From NCBI RefSeq assembly GCF_947305105.1, contig NZ_CAMZCS010000021.1:1-56492 (forward strand): a stretch of 56,492 bases of DNA, written 5' to 3'. Within the stretch, counting starts at the first letter, position 1; each line of letters begins with the position of its first letter. The notes under the pieces were generated by a model. The model ran no database searches. It saw nothing but the letters and a program-made list of their open reading frames with translations, and was not told the DNA's origin. Positions 1 through 9,155 of the stretch are shown one piece after another. This stretch comes from an uncultured Fibrobacter sp. GTDB taxonomy: Bacteria > Fibrobacterota > Fibrobacteria > Fibrobacterales > Fibrobacteraceae. A program made the position numbers and the translations under genes.

Positions 1-15
1 AACGCTTGCGTTTCG

Positions 16-40
16 GCATGGCTGAGCCGACGAGTCATGC
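16..40. repeat. Imperfect palindrome in non-coding start of window
   Basis: Arms GCATGGCT (16-23) and AGTCATGC (33-40) pair with one wobble around a 9-nt loop. The stretch shares the string CATGRCTGAGCCG with the palindrome at 52726-52795. Positions 1-257 hold no convincing gene, only this hairpin and two heptamer arrays. Confidence 0.5.
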
Positions 41-64
41 GCCTGCGAATGACAATTTTTTTTT

Positions 65-102
65 AGGCTCCAGGCTCGAGCAATGAGCAGTGAGCAATGA
101 GG
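65..102. repeat. Heptamer array A
   Basis: Five 7-nt units in unbroken phase: two of the AGGCTCC type, then three of the AGCAATG type, plus a partial unit. It contains TGA on the plus strand, like the arrays that lie on stop codons elsewhere in the window. The gene that would precede it is outside the window. Confidence 0.75.
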
Positions 103-148
103 TTTCAGATAATTGGTAAGCAGTTAAAGGGCAAATGCAGAATCCCCC

Positions 149-253
149 TAACCACCAACCACTAACCACTGTCTACTTCCTACTGCCTACTTCCTACTTC
201 CTACTTCCTACTGCCTACTTTCTCTCGTCTCTCGTCTTTCGTCTCTCGTCTAA
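149..253. repeat. Heptamer array B, 15 units
   Basis: Fifteen 7-nt units run from 149 to 253 without a phase break. They change from TAACCAC through TGTCTAC and TTCCTAC to CGTCTCT types but keep the same 7-nt register. The array ends 4 nt before the -10 element of dgt. An apparent ORF through it encodes a 7-residue peptide repeat, which is a by-product of the DNA period. Confidence 0.9.
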
Positions 254-257
254 ATTT

Positions 258-263
258 TATATT
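258..263 (+). promoter_or_regulatory. -10 element of dgt, predicted leaderless
   Basis: TATATT is followed by 7 nt and then the ATG at 271. No Shine-Dalgarno is present. This spacing would put the transcription start at or next to the A of the start codon. No clear -35 is seen. Confidence 0.5.
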
Positions 264-270
264 TTCCCCC

Positions 271-1578
271 ATGTTACAATGGGACACGCTTCTTTCTGCG
301 ACTCGCTACGGGCACCCGGCCGATCCGGACCCGAACCGCTCCGATTTCCATCGCGACTATGACCGCATCGTTTTCTCGACGGCATTCCGTCGCCTTGGCC
401 GCAAGACTCAGGTTCACCCGTTCTCGGTGAACGACCATGTTCATAGCCGCCTCACGCACAGTCTGGAAGTTTCCAGCGTGGGCCGCAGCCTTGCCATTAC
501 AGTCTACCACTTGATCAAGGAACACTTGCCCAAGTACGTGAATGAGTACCAGTTCGGTACGATTGTCCAGTCGGCGTGTCTCGCTCACGATATCGGCAAT
601 CCGCCGTTTGGCCATGCGGGCGAGGCGGCAATTCGCGAGTGGTTCCGCAAGAACCGCAACAGCGCTCCGCTCAGGGATTTGGGCGACCGTGAAATGGCCG
701 ATTTCGAGAATTTTGACGGCAATGCCCAAGGGCACAGAATCCTGAGCAAGCTGGAATATCACTTTTTAGACGGCGGCATGCGCCTCACGTACGCGACCAT
801 CGGTTCGATGATCAAGTACCCGCGCCTCGCCATGTACGGCACGCCGACGAGCCTGTTCTCGACCGAGGCGGACCTTTACCGCGAAACGGCGGATACGCTC
901 GGCTTGCCGGAAGTTGCCAAGGGCCAGTGGGTGCGCCATCCGCTGGTGTACCTGATGGAAGCTGCCGACGACATTTGCTATTCCATCCTTGACGTCGAAG
1001 ACGCTATTGAACTGGGTATCCTTTCTTTTGCCGACGTGCGTGGCATGTTCTCGTACCTTTGCGGCCCCGACGTGGATATCGACCGCGAATACGAAGAAAA
1101 CGGCCAGAACTTCCGCGACTTCTTGAGCAGCATCCGCGGGCACGCCATCCAGAACCTGATTGACGACGTGGCCGTCCTTTTCATGAAGCATTACGAAGAA
1201 ATCATGAACGGGGCGCTCCAGAAGCATTTGATTGACCTCTCGCGCAGCGAGACGATGGAAGGTATCCGCATCGCGAAGCGCCTGGGCGTGGAGCGCATCT
1301 ACCCGGACCGCCGCAAGACGGAACTGGAAGTGGGCAGCTACACGACGCTCAGCACCGTGCTCGATGCCTTCATCAACGGCGTTCACGATTATCGCCTGAA
1401 CGGCAAGAATTCTTACCGTGCCGACCGCATCGTGCGCCTGATTGGTCAAGCAAAAATCGGCCAGAGTGTCACAGCTGCAGAAGCGTACCACCAGGTGCTT
1501 GACTTTGTGAGCGGGATGACGGACAACTATGCGACCTACCTGGCGCGCCAGATTGGCGGGTTGGTCATGGGGCTTTAA
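271..1578 (+). CDS. dgt: dGTP triphosphohydrolase family protein
   Basis: HD-domain dNTP triphosphohydrolase (435 aa), which splits dNTPs into deoxynucleoside and triphosphate and so tunes the dNTP pool in the cytoplasm. The metal site is visible: His63 in RLTHS, His106-Asp107 in AHDIGNPPFGHAGE, and an Asp in MEAADDICYS near residue 233. The N-terminal arginine-rich stretch up to residue 50 is typical of the family. The ATG at 271 is chosen because the family N-terminus starts close to it and a -10 hexamer lies directly upstream. The stop TAA overlaps the next start by one base (TAATG), so the two are co-translated. The exact dNTP preference cannot be read from sequence. Confidence 0.92.
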   Translation: MLQWDTLLSATRYGHPADPDPNRSDFHRDYDRIVFSTAFRRLGRKTQVHPFSVNDHVHSRLTHSLEVSSVGRSLAITVYHLIKEHLPKYVNEYQFGTIVQSACLAHDIGNPPFGHAGEAAIREWFRKNRNSAPLRDLGDREMADFENFDGNAQGHRILSKLEYHFLDGGMRLTYATIGSMIKYPRLAMYGTPTSLFSTEADLYRETADTLGLPEVAKGQWVRHPLVYLMEAADDICYSILDVEDAIELGILSFADVRGMFSYLCGPDVDIDREYEENGQNFRDFLSSIRGHAIQNLIDDVAVLFMKHYEEIMNGALQKHLIDLSRSETMEGIRIAKRLGVERIYPDRRKTELEVGSYTTLSTVLDAFINGVHDYRLNGKNSYRADRIVRLIGQAKIGQSVTAAEAYHQVLDFVSGMTDNYATYLARQIGGLVMGL

Positions 1579-2231
1579 TGGTCTGGTTGTTCGACTACGA
1601 CCTGACTTTGTACGGCGAAGAGGAACGCCATGTCCTCGTTTCCCTGGACCGTCGCATTTCGGCTTACGTGCAAAAGACGATTGGTGGTACGTTCGAACAT
1701 GCCTCGGAAATCCGGACGGAGTATTTGCACCGCTACGGCACGACCCTTGCGGGGCTCATGGCTTTGCACGGTACCGATCCGGACGACTTTTTTGATTTCA
1801 TCCATGATGCTCAATATCTGGTGTACCCGGTCCCGGCACCGGCGAAGCGAGACCTGCTGCTTTCGCTGAAGGGCCCGCGCGGTGTGTTTACGAATGGCCG
1901 CCACGATTGGAGCGAGGCGGGGATGCGCTCGATGGGAATTCTGGACTGCATGGATTTCGTGTTCGACCTGAAGGCCCTCGGTTGGGTCGGCAAACCCCAT
2001 GACATCGCTTACGAGAAGATGGAAAACTTCCTGAAAGGGCGCCTTGGTGCCGATTTTAACGCATCCGGCATCGTCCTTCTGGAAGATTCCTTGCGTAACT
2101 TGGAACCTGCCCATGCCCGCGGCTGGATCACGATTCTTGTCAATCCGGTTGAAAACGCTCCCGATTGGGTGGATTTTCATATTCCCCATTTGCTAGATTT
2201 AGACAAGATAGTCAATAAATTACCTTGCTAG
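1578..2231 (+). CDS. HAD-superfamily pyrimidine 5'-nucleotidase-like hydrolase
   Basis: 217 aa HAD phosphatase related to the yeast SDT1-type pyrimidine 5'-nucleotidases. Motif I is FDYDLTLY with the nucleophile Asp6 and acid Asp8, motif II is FTNGR, motif III has the Lys of WVGKPHDIAYEKM, and motif IV is LLEDSLRN. It probably dephosphorylates nucleoside monophosphates, which fits its overlap of one base with dgt as a nucleotide-clearing pair; the substrate is inferred. Start ATG at 1578. A 21-nt gap separates it from the next gene. Confidence 0.82.
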   Translation: MVWLFDYDLTLYGEEERHVLVSLDRRISAYVQKTIGGTFEHASEIRTEYLHRYGTTLAGLMALHGTDPDDFFDFIHDAQYLVYPVPAPAKRDLLLSLKGPRGVFTNGRHDWSEAGMRSMGILDCMDFVFDLKALGWVGKPHDIAYEKMENFLKGRLGADFNASGIVLLEDSLRNLEPAHARGWITILVNPVENAPDWVDFHIPHLLDLDKIVNKLPC

Positions 2232-2252
2232 AAACGTTTTTGAAAGACTCTT

Positions 2253-3377
2253 ATGAATAGAATTTCTCTCTCCGTGATTTGCCTCCTGTGCCTGATGTTG
2301 TCCCCGCTGTTTGCGTCCCCGGCTATTCCGGTCGCTGCGCGTAACGGGTTTAAGAACATGACCGTGACGACGGAGTATTCCGACCTGCTCAAAGAAAAGA
2401 ACGCGAGGAACGATTCCCTGCTCCCCGCACTCGATGGCGACAAGGCTTTTGCCGAGGTGCTCCGCCTGAACCCGAATTTCTGGAGCCTGGGTGGCGCTAT
2501 CGACAAGGAAGCTTCGCTTGTGACAAAACTGAATGCGAAGGTCATTTTTATCGACGGTATCCGCGAGGAACCGTACTGCGAACTGGAAAAGGGCTCGTCG
2601 AGCGATGCCGGCACCTGGAACGTGCGCATCGGTGTCGACTTTGTGTCGGGTGGCTCGAACATCGTGCATATCCACGTGCAGCAGTGCTTGGACTATGTCC
2701 GCGACGAACTGGGTTATGCCGTAAAGAAGGGCGACAAGGTCATTGTGGTCCCGCCCAAGAAGGTTCTTGACAAACTCAAGAAAAGTGAAATTCCCGATGC
2801 CATTGACCTTGACTTGCAACAGACGCTCCTCAAGGCTCACGAAGAAGTCGAACTTGACGGAAAGTGCCCGAAGAACATTGAGGCCTATGTCATCCTGATG
2901 AACGTCTACAATCAGGTGAAAGACAAGAAAATGGATTACGTTGTCATCAACGACCAGTTGAATAAGCAGAAAAACGGTGGCTTGCGTGTGCAGAGCTGCG
3001 CCTTCAGTCGCGAATGGAACAAACGCTACCAGGAAAGCGCAAGTTTCGAATGCGATATCGACAATGACCGCTGCCTGTACCGCCAGGAAAACGACGGCGA
3101 TACGGAATGGCATATAAACTATGACCAGGACCGTTTTGAGTATATCAACAAGAAATTCTTGTTCTTCAATCGCAACCCCAAGAGCATCCACAAGGGCGGA
3201 ACCATGCTGGATTTGCGCCTGATCCGCCTCTCTACGACTCTTTATCTGGAAGCCTATATCAACCTGAAGGGTGAACCTGTGACACTCGGGCTCGTGATTG
3301 TCCCTGGCGAGAAGACCATCAAGGATTACGAAGATAACAGCGCCACTGCCGAAGAAGATGGCGAAATGATGGAATAG
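2253..3377 (+). CDS. Secreted protein of unknown function
   Basis: 374 aa with a signal peptide (hydrophobic core at residues 4-20, cleavage probably after the Ala-Ser-Pro-Ala stretch near 25). I recognise no domain in the mature part. It has scattered Cys residues (near residues 109, 147, 209, 250, 268 and 275), charged stretches, and an acidic C-terminus ending TAEEDGEMME. It follows the HAD gene closely, with no promoter seen in the 21-nt gap, and is closed by a hairpin terminator at 3408. Real gene by length, signal peptide and codon use; function unknown. Confidence 0.8.
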   Translation: MNRISLSVICLLCLMLSPLFASPAIPVAARNGFKNMTVTTEYSDLLKEKNARNDSLLPALDGDKAFAEVLRLNPNFWSLGGAIDKEASLVTKLNAKVIFIDGIREEPYCELEKGSSSDAGTWNVRIGVDFVSGGSNIVHIHVQQCLDYVRDELGYAVKKGDKVIVVPPKKVLDKLKKSEIPDAIDLDLQQTLLKAHEEVELDGKCPKNIEAYVILMNVYNQVKDKKMDYVVINDQLNKQKNGGLRVQSCAFSREWNKRYQESASFECDIDNDRCLYRQENDGDTEWHINYDQDRFEYINKKFLFFNRNPKSIHKGGTMLDLRLIRLSTTLYLEAYINLKGEPVTLGLVIVPGEKTIKDYEDNSATAEEDGEMME

Positions 3378-3407
3378 ATACGTTTTTTTTCATAAAAAAT
3401 TACTTTG

Positions 3408-3433
3408 ATTGTCGGATTTCCGACAATTTTTAT
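3408..3433 (+). terminator. Rho-independent terminator
   Basis: Perfect 9-bp stem ATTGTCGGA/TCCGACAAT with a TT loop, followed by TTTTTATT. It ends the dgt-HAD-secreted protein unit. Confidence 0.8.
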
Positions 3434-3472
3434 TATATATTTAGAATGGAATCTAATTTATAAGGAGTCCTT

Positions 3473-4285
3473 ATGAAGAATCTTGTCAAGTTGTCCCTTT
3501 TGGCCGCAATGGCCGTTGCTCCTGTTATGGCCGATGAATCTTTCGGTGGTATCGGAGTGACTATTTATCAGATCCACGAAGGAGTCAAGGTGGCCGAGGT
3601 CATCCCGGGTACTCCCGCAGCCGAGACTAAGCTCCAGGCGGGCGACGTGATTACCGCTGTCGACGGTGTCAGCCTCCAGGGCAAGGATATCGAAGCTTCC
3701 AAGGAAATGCTCCGTGGCCAGGTGAACAAGCCGCTCGAGATTACTTATGTGAGCGCAGGCGAAACCTACAAGGAAACGGTCCGCCGCACCCAGATTACCG
3801 TGAAGGAATTCGAAGGCAAGTCTGTGCAGAACTGGTATGGTGACAAGGAAAATGTGAACTCTCACGAACTTGAAGCCTTCGCCAGCGCAAAGCAGAGCGA
3901 CAAGCAGCTCGTGGCTGTCCTCCAGAACGGCAACCTCGTGAAGGAAGACGTCAAGGCCGCTTCTGCTGGCATCAACGGTGTCTACATCGAAAGGGTGAAC
4001 GAATTTGAACCCAAGGTCCAGAAGAAGAATGTCGTTCGTTCCAGCGACGCTCGCCTCCGTGGCTTTACGCGCAAGGCTGTGAGCTTCGGCCTCAAGTCTT
4101 CGGGCAAGGCTGTTGTCTCCATCTTGAACGCTGATGGCGAATTGGTTGCCACCCTCCGTGCCGACGACGCTAAGGCCGGCATCAACACGATTGCTTGGGA
4201 CGGTAGCCAGCTGACGAGTGGCCGCTACATGGTGAGCATTGACCATAACGGTTCCGTTAGCGGAACGATGGCTGTGCTGAAGTAG
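3473..4285 (+). CDS. Secreted PDZ-domain protein with C-terminal sorting-like domain
   Basis: 270 aa. Signal peptide 1-20 (cleavage ...PVMA/DES). One PDZ domain at about 22-100, starting with a GIGVTIY strand and containing LQAGDVITAVDG. The middle is unassigned. Residues about 195-270 form a FlgD/T9SS-tail-like beta domain with a GINTIAWDGS core and the ending SVSGTMAVLK. Such C-terminal domains mark type IX secretion cargo in Bacteroidota; use of the system here is inferred. The start is fixed by AAGGAG at 3462-3467, 5 nt from the ATG. A strong terminator follows. There is no protease domain, so it is not an HtrA; it may be a scaffold or cell-surface protein. Confidence 0.8.
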   Translation: MKNLVKLSLLAAMAVAPVMADESFGGIGVTIYQIHEGVKVAEVIPGTPAAETKLQAGDVITAVDGVSLQGKDIEASKEMLRGQVNKPLEITYVSAGETYKETVRRTQITVKEFEGKSVQNWYGDKENVNSHELEAFASAKQSDKQLVAVLQNGNLVKEDVKAASAGINGVYIERVNEFEPKVQKKNVVRSSDARLRGFTRKAVSFGLKSSGKAVVSILNADGELVATLRADDAKAGINTIAWDGSQLTSGRYMVSIDHNGSVSGTMAVLK

Positions 4286-4308
4286 CTCCAGTCCATAACT
4301 TTTAATGG

Positions 4309-4337
4309 GACCGGTCAGAAGTGGCCGGTCTTTTTTT
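4309..4337 (+). terminator. Rho-independent terminator
   Basis: GACCGGTC pairs with GGCCGGTC (one G-T wobble) around a 6-nt loop, followed by seven T (4331-4337). Confidence 0.88.
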
Positions 4338-4409
4338 GTCGTGTTTGTTTGAAAAAAAATCAATTTGGTTCCTACTGAAGAACTGCGATTTTCTATCTTA
4401 TCGCGCAAC

Positions 4410-6887
4410 GTGTTTTTATTGAGAACCCATAGTCTCCTGTGGGCCGTTTTGCTGTTTGCATTGGCTGCCCTCTGTGCTCCTGCCGCGTTTGGCGAGGAGA
4501 TGACCCGCTTTGAACTTGAAGAGCGAGTCCAAGAGGAAGAGGACACGACGGAAGTCACCTGGATGAATGACACTTCTGGAGTGGATACAATCGAGTATCG
4601 TGCTGTAGACCTTGTATATGATGTGGAAAAATCCACTTTCAACTTGAACAACAACGCCCAGCTGAAATACCGCACTGCGACGTTGGATGCCGATACCATC
4701 CTTTTTGACCAAGAGAATAGCATGCTCGTGGCGAGCGGCGAACCCGTACTCCGAGAGACGAAGAACCCTTCGTTGTCAGGGATGCGCCTCAAGTACAACA
4801 TGAAAAGCCGCATCGGCGAGATTTACTATGCGACGACGTATCAGGATAACCAGCAACTGAACGGCATGGAGGTGCGGCGTCTGCCAGACACGCGTATCCA
4901 GATTGCCCGAGGGGATTTTAGTACTTGTAACGATTCAACGCATCAGCACTTCTACTTTTACGGACGGCGCATGGTCGTGAAGCCGAAAGAGACCATCACA
5001 GCACGTCCCGTGGTTCTGAATATTGCCGATGTCCCTGTGGCGGTCCTCCCGATGATTGTTTCTCCCTTGAAGAGTGGTCGCCGTTCTGGTTTGCTGACTC
5101 CGAAGTTTGGTGGCGACCAGAAGCAGGGCTTTTACATTAGCAATCTGGGTTACTATTACGCACCCAATGACTACTGGGATGCAACGATGAAGGGCGATAT
5201 CATCGAAGGCGAGGAGGGACGGTTCGAACGTTCCACGTTGACGGGGGAAGCGCGTTACAAAATCCGCTACGTTCTTGATGGGAACATTTCGTACACCAGT
5301 TACCTTGAAGAATTTGATTTGGCGAATAGTGGCTACGATGTGAGGTTTACGCACAACCAGAATTTGACTCCCGACGGCAAGAATACGTTGAGCGGCTCCG
5401 GTTCGTTTGTAAGTGACCGCAGCGTGCGTAAGAAAAACGCCCTGGATGCAGAAACGATTTTGAATCAACAGGCGAATGCTCAGTTGACGTATTCCGGTAA
5501 GTACGGCACCAATAAGAGCCTCACGGTGAAGTTGAGCCAGCAGCACAACTTGACGACCGATTTGATGGAACGCCAAATTCCCGACGTGCAGTACAGGCAG
5601 AGTGGCCCGCTTTTCAACTTTGAACTCGATGAAGACGAGCTTGCGTCTGACGATGGTTCAATTGAGACGTACTTGGAAAAGTTCAATTACAGCTTTACGA
5701 ATAGGGCGAACATCTTTACGCGTCGTGCCCAGGATACCGTCAACAATGTGGACACGACGGCGAAGTATTATGGTTATACGGGTAACTACTCGTTGGACTA
5801 TTCTGGTTCGCTGTTCGATGTCATCAACCTCACGCCGAGGGCGTCGTTCACGGGTTACTGGACGGGCCGCTCCTGGATCAACCCTGAAGATTCGGCAAAG
5901 TACCGCAGGGCGCGCACGACGCTTGAACCTTCCGAAGGAAATTTTGGTGAGGTGGCGTACAACCACAACTACAGCCTCACCGCCGATACGAAATTGTACG
6001 GAATATGGGTGCCTGAATTAGGCCGATTTACGGGTGTGCGACATGTGCTTTCGCCAAGTGTCTCGTACACGTATGCCCCCGAAATCGATACAGTGAAAAC
6101 TTTTGCACCGCACCCGTTGCTAGGGCAAACTCCATACCAGATTGAGCAGAAAACGGTGGGATTCGGCTTGAACAACGACTTTGACCTCAAGTACCTGAAG
6201 GTGGTCGGGCACAAGGCCGACACGACCAAGGGGGATACGGCCAAGTCCGTCGAAGACCAGTATGGGACACGCCGCTTGCTCACGACCCGTCACAGCACTT
6301 CGTACAACTTTGCCGCCGATTCGTTGCAGTGGTCCGATATCTCGTCCAGTTTCGGTCTCCAGGTATTGCCCGATTACATGTTCACGGTCCGTACCACGCA
6401 CAGTGTATATCACAAGTACACCGATAACCCGACCAAGGCGCAGTTCCCTGAACTCACATATTGGGGCTACGAACTTTCTCGTGCATTCCACTGGAACGGT
6501 CAATTCAACGCGGGGTTGCCTTCGCAGATGGGCAAGTACGAGATGCTCAAGTGGGGCTTTGGCCTAGATTACCGCTATACGTTCTCGAGTACGCGCGTGG
6601 CGAGGGACTTGTTCAAGGACAACGTTTCACATTCCACTGAAATTTCGGCTTCATTCCAGCCTACGGTTAACTGGGAAATGACTTACAGGACGCGCTACGA
6701 CTATAACGAGGGCCGTTTCGTGACTCATGCGTTTACGTTCAATCGTTCCTTGCACTGCTGGCAACTTGATTTCAGTTGGACTCCGACCGGGCCTGCTGCT
6801 GGCTGGAGCTTCTCCATCTACGTGAAGGAACTCCCGGATATCAAACTGAATGCTGGCAGCACCGACACGAAGACTGGCAGCTACTAA
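4410..6887 (+). CDS. lptD: LptD-like LPS-assembly outer membrane protein
   Basis: About 825 aa. A signal peptide follows the GTG at 4410 (LLFALAALCAPAAFG). An OstA/LptA-like beta-jellyroll covers about 45-190, with YDVEKSTFNLNNNAQLKYR and a 'LYADTILFD'-like strand. A large beta-barrel then carries the LptD landmark PMIVSPLKSGRRSGLLTPKFG near residue 230. It would insert lipopolysaccharide into the outer leaflet. The frame stays open to a TTG at 4365, but that adds 15 unlikely acidic residues before the signal peptide; a TATCTT (4394-4399) ten bases before the GTG also favours 4410. No lpt partner is nearby. An 11-nt gap leads to maf. Confidence 0.85.
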   Translation: MFLLRTHSLLWAVLLFALAALCAPAAFGEEMTRFELEERVQEEEDTTEVTWMNDTSGVDTIEYRAVDLVYDVEKSTFNLNNNAQLKYRTATLDADTILFDQENSMLVASGEPVLRETKNPSLSGMRLKYNMKSRIGEIYYATTYQDNQQLNGMEVRRLPDTRIQIARGDFSTCNDSTHQHFYFYGRRMVVKPKETITARPVVLNIADVPVAVLPMIVSPLKSGRRSGLLTPKFGGDQKQGFYISNLGYYYAPNDYWDATMKGDIIEGEEGRFERSTLTGEARYKIRYVLDGNISYTSYLEEFDLANSGYDVRFTHNQNLTPDGKNTLSGSGSFVSDRSVRKKNALDAETILNQQANAQLTYSGKYGTNKSLTVKLSQQHNLTTDLMERQIPDVQYRQSGPLFNFELDEDELASDDGSIETYLEKFNYSFTNRANIFTRRAQDTVNNVDTTAKYYGYTGNYSLDYSGSLFDVINLTPRASFTGYWTGRSWINPEDSAKYRRARTTLEPSEGNFGEVAYNHNYSLTADTKLYGIWVPELGRFTGVRHVLSPSVSYTYAPEIDTVKTFAPHPLLGQTPYQIEQKTVGFGLNNDFDLKYLKVVGHKADTTKGDTAKSVEDQYGTRRLLTTRHSTSYNFAADSLQWSDISSSFGLQVLPDYMFTVRTTHSVYHKYTDNPTKAQFPELTYWGYELSRAFHWNGQFNAGLPSQMGKYEMLKWGFGLDYRYTFSSTRVARDLFKDNVSHSTEISASFQPTVNWEMTYRTRYDYNEGRFVTHAFTFNRSLHCWQLDFSWTPTGPAAGWSFSIYVKELPDIKLNAGSTDTKTGSY

Positions 6888-6898
6888 GTGATTGAAAA

Positions 6899-7507
6899 AT
6901 GGAAATTACAAACAAAATAACAGATTTGAAGCCGTCCGCTTTTGACGAAGTCGTGCTTGCGAGCGGCTCTCCCCGCCGCAGGGAAATTCTCTCGCAAATC
7001 GGGATGAAGTTTAGGGTGGTTGTTTCCAATGACGAAGAATCCCCCAAGTCGAATAATCCTCTGGATTTTCCGCGTGAAAATGCGAGCGCAAAAGCGCTTT
7101 CGGTTTCGGCCAAGGAGCACGATTCTTTGGTGTTGGGCTTTGACACCCTGGTTTTTCTGGACGGCGAGCCTCTCGGCAAGCCCGGAACCCCCGAAAAGGC
7201 CCTGGAAATGCTCAAACGTTTGAACGGCCGGTCCCATAAAGTGATTACCGGGGTGGCTGTAGCCTGGAATGGAGCCATTCTCAGCGCTACAGAAGAGGAA
7301 ACGGAGGTGTTTTTCAGGAACAACACCTTACAAGAACTCGAAGATTATGTAAATTCTAAAGACCCGATGGATAAAGCGGGGGCTTACGGCATCCAGACGC
7401 AGGGTGCGAGGCTCATTAGCGGAATCCGAGGGTGTTACTACAACGTTGTCGGGTTGCCGGTAGCCCGGCTCCTGGATGTTTTGGGAAGGTTGAAGGAAAA
7501 AACATGA
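6899..7507 (+). CDS. maf: Maf-family nucleotide pyrophosphatase
   Basis: 202 aa house-cleaning nucleoside triphosphate pyrophosphatase. The family signature ASGSPRRREIL is at 21-31, the catalytic Asp82 is in LGFDTLV, and the conserved PMDKAGAYGIQ and GCYYNVVGLP blocks lie in the C-terminal half. It hydrolyses non-canonical or excess NTPs (dTTP/UTP class) to NMP and pyrophosphate. Its stop overlaps the rodZ start in ATGA (7504-7507), so the maf-rodZ-hisB cluster is translationally coupled. Confidence 0.92.
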   Translation: MEITNKITDLKPSAFDEVVLASGSPRRREILSQIGMKFRVVVSNDEESPKSNNPLDFPRENASAKALSVSAKEHDSLVLGFDTLVFLDGEPLGKPGTPEKALEMLKRLNGRSHKVITGVAVAWNGAILSATEEETEVFFRNNTLQELEDYVNSKDPMDKAGAYGIQTQGARLISGIRGCYYNVVGLPVARLLDVLGRLKEKT

Positions 7508-8496
7508 TTCCTGTTGAAGATAAACGTACTGACGAATCTTTAGGTGCCTATTTTGCGCGTGTCCGCGAGGCACATTCCCTGACTGTCGAAAAACTTTCTG
7601 CCGAGACAAAGATTTCGGTCAAGCATATCACTTCTATAGAAAAGAGTGATTGGAAGGCGTTCCCTGTCGAAGCCTATTTGCGTAGTTATTTGAACTCTCT
7701 TTGCTCCAAACTTGGCCTGGAAACCAAGAAGGTGATGGAGTGGTATACGAAGGAAAGTGGATCCCAGTATATGAACGTATCTCTAGATACGGCAATAACT
7801 TCCACGATTTCACCCATGGCCGAGGAGAACGTGAAAAAGCATAGCAAGGCGATTCCTATCGTCATCATTTTGCTTGGTCTTGGGTTCTTGGCCGCAATGC
7901 ATTTCATGGACCAGCTAGGCCGGTTCGACGAGTCTGGCGATGCCGCCAAGAGTGATTCTGCTGTTGTCGACGAGTCCGAAAATGTCACTCCGTCCGAAAT
8001 TCCTGAGGGTGCTGAGGCTGTTCCTGCAGATTCCCTGCGCGCCGATTCCATCGCTGCTGCCAAGAAGGATTCTGCCGAACGCAACGGCTCGGTGAGTCAG
8101 GCTGTCGTGGACGAGGCCATCAAGAAATCCGATCGTCCTGCATCGGCCACGATTTTCATTTCGTCTACGTCCAAGAAGGAAGACAAGGCTGAGCAGCCAG
8201 CGTCTAACGACGGCAATACAAGGTTTGAACTTATCGGTTCCGGCAACGCCCGCACGTGGATTGGCCTCAAGCATCACGACGAGGATGATGCATTCCTCAA
8301 AGAATCGAACATTTCTGTTGCAGGGACAAAGATGGTTTACAACACGAAGGACACAATCCTCGTGATTATCGGTGAACCTCGCGCTATCGCGAAGATGATC
8401 CTGAATGGTGTGGAAACTCCGCTCCCGGAAATGCAGTTTGGCCGCGTGACCCGTTTCCATGTGTATGACGGAAAAATTGTCCGCAGGGGTAACTGA
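7504..8496 (+). CDS. rodZ: RodZ-like cytoskeletal HTH membrane protein
   Basis: 330 aa. An N-terminal Cro/C1-like HTH of the RodZ type (about 10-80, with ETKISVKHITSIEKSDW) is followed by one transmembrane helix (about 116-135, IPIVIILLGLGFLAAM), a Ser/Ala/Asp-rich periplasmic linker (140-240), and a DUF4115-like beta domain (about 240-330). RodZ couples MreB to the wall-elongation machinery. The start at 7504 is chosen over an upstream in-frame ATG at 7432 because the latter lies in the maf 3' end and adds non-family residues. The gene overlaps hisB by one base. Confidence 0.85.
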   Translation: MIPVEDKRTDESLGAYFARVREAHSLTVEKLSAETKISVKHITSIEKSDWKAFPVEAYLRSYLNSLCSKLGLETKKVMEWYTKESGSQYMNVSLDTAITSTISPMAEENVKKHSKAIPIVIILLGLGFLAAMHFMDQLGRFDESGDAAKSDSAVVDESENVTPSEIPEGAEAVPADSLRADSIAAAKKDSAERNGSVSQAVVDEAIKKSDRPASATIFISSTSKKEDKAEQPASNDGNTRFELIGSGNARTWIGLKHHDEDDAFLKESNISVAGTKMVYNTKDTILVIIGEPRAIAKMILNGVETPLPEMQFGRVTRFHVYDGKIVRRGN

Positions 8497-9080
8497 TGCG
8501 AATTTCGAAAATTTCTCGCAAGACGAGCGAAACCTCCATTGAACTCGCTCTGAACTTGGATGAGGCCGGTCGCGGAAAGATTGATTCCGGCAATGCTTTT
8601 TTGGACCACATGCTCGATTTGTTCCAAGTCCATGGCGGATTCCGCTTGGATTTGACCTGCAAGGGCGACGTCGAAGTCGACATGCACCACAGCATGGAAG
8701 ATATCGCCATTGTGCTCGGACAGGCACTGGTGGAATGCCTGGGCGACAAGAAGGGTATTGAACGTTACGGATTTTACTTTGTTCCAATGGACGAGGCCCT
8801 GAGCCGCGTTTGCATTGATTTCAGCAATCGCATTGGCTTTGTCTGGAATGTGCAACTCCCTGCCGCAATGGCTGGTGGTATTGAAGCGAGCATGTTTGAA
8901 CACTTCTTCAAGAGCCTTGCCGAAAATGCCCGCATGAACTTGCATGTGGAACTGTTCTACGGTAGCGATAACCACCATTGCCTTGAATCGATTTTCAAGG
9001 CGTTTGCCCGCGCCGTGGCGATGGCTGTTGCTCCTGGCCGCAACAAGAATGCTATCCCCAGCAGTAAAGGTGTGCTTTAG
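8496..9080 (+). CDS. hisB: Imidazoleglycerol-phosphate dehydratase
   Basis: 194 aa, the usual length of the monofunctional enzyme. It performs the sixth step of histidine synthesis. The manganese-binding repeats are visible: FLDHMLDLFQVHG, DMHHSMEDIAI and SDNHHCLESIFK. The start TGATG overlaps rodZ. It is not in a his operon; the only other his gene in the window, hisI, is 33 kb away. The 75 nt after it hold only a weak hairpin and the next promoter. Confidence 0.95.
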   Translation: MRISKISRKTSETSIELALNLDEAGRGKIDSGNAFLDHMLDLFQVHGGFRLDLTCKGDVEVDMHHSMEDIAIVLGQALVECLGDKKGIERYGFYFVPMDEALSRVCIDFSNRIGFVWNVQLPAAMAGGIEASMFEHFFKSLAENARMNLHVELFYGSDNHHCLESIFKAFARAVAMAVAPGRNKNAIPSSKGVL

Positions 9081-9142
9081 ACCGGCGTGGGGGACCTTCT
9101 AGGTTCCCTCGTTAGCGCTGGTTTCTGATGCGTCACTTTTGC

Positions 9143-9148
9143 TATCTT
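9143..9148 (+). promoter_or_regulatory. -10 element, predicted leaderless
   Basis: TATCTT, then 7 nt, then ATG at 9156. There is no Shine-Dalgarno. Confidence 0.45.
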
Positions 9149-9155
9149 GATTTCC

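Noticed and set aside
149-253. CRISPR array
   Set aside because: Units are 7 nt, contiguous and degenerate, with no spacers, and no cas gene is present.
135-362. 75-codon plus-strand ORF with a YFLLPTS-type heptapeptide repeat
   Set aside because: The peptide repeat follows from the 7-nt DNA array (21 nt is 7 codons). The frame runs into dgt out of phase and has no start signal.
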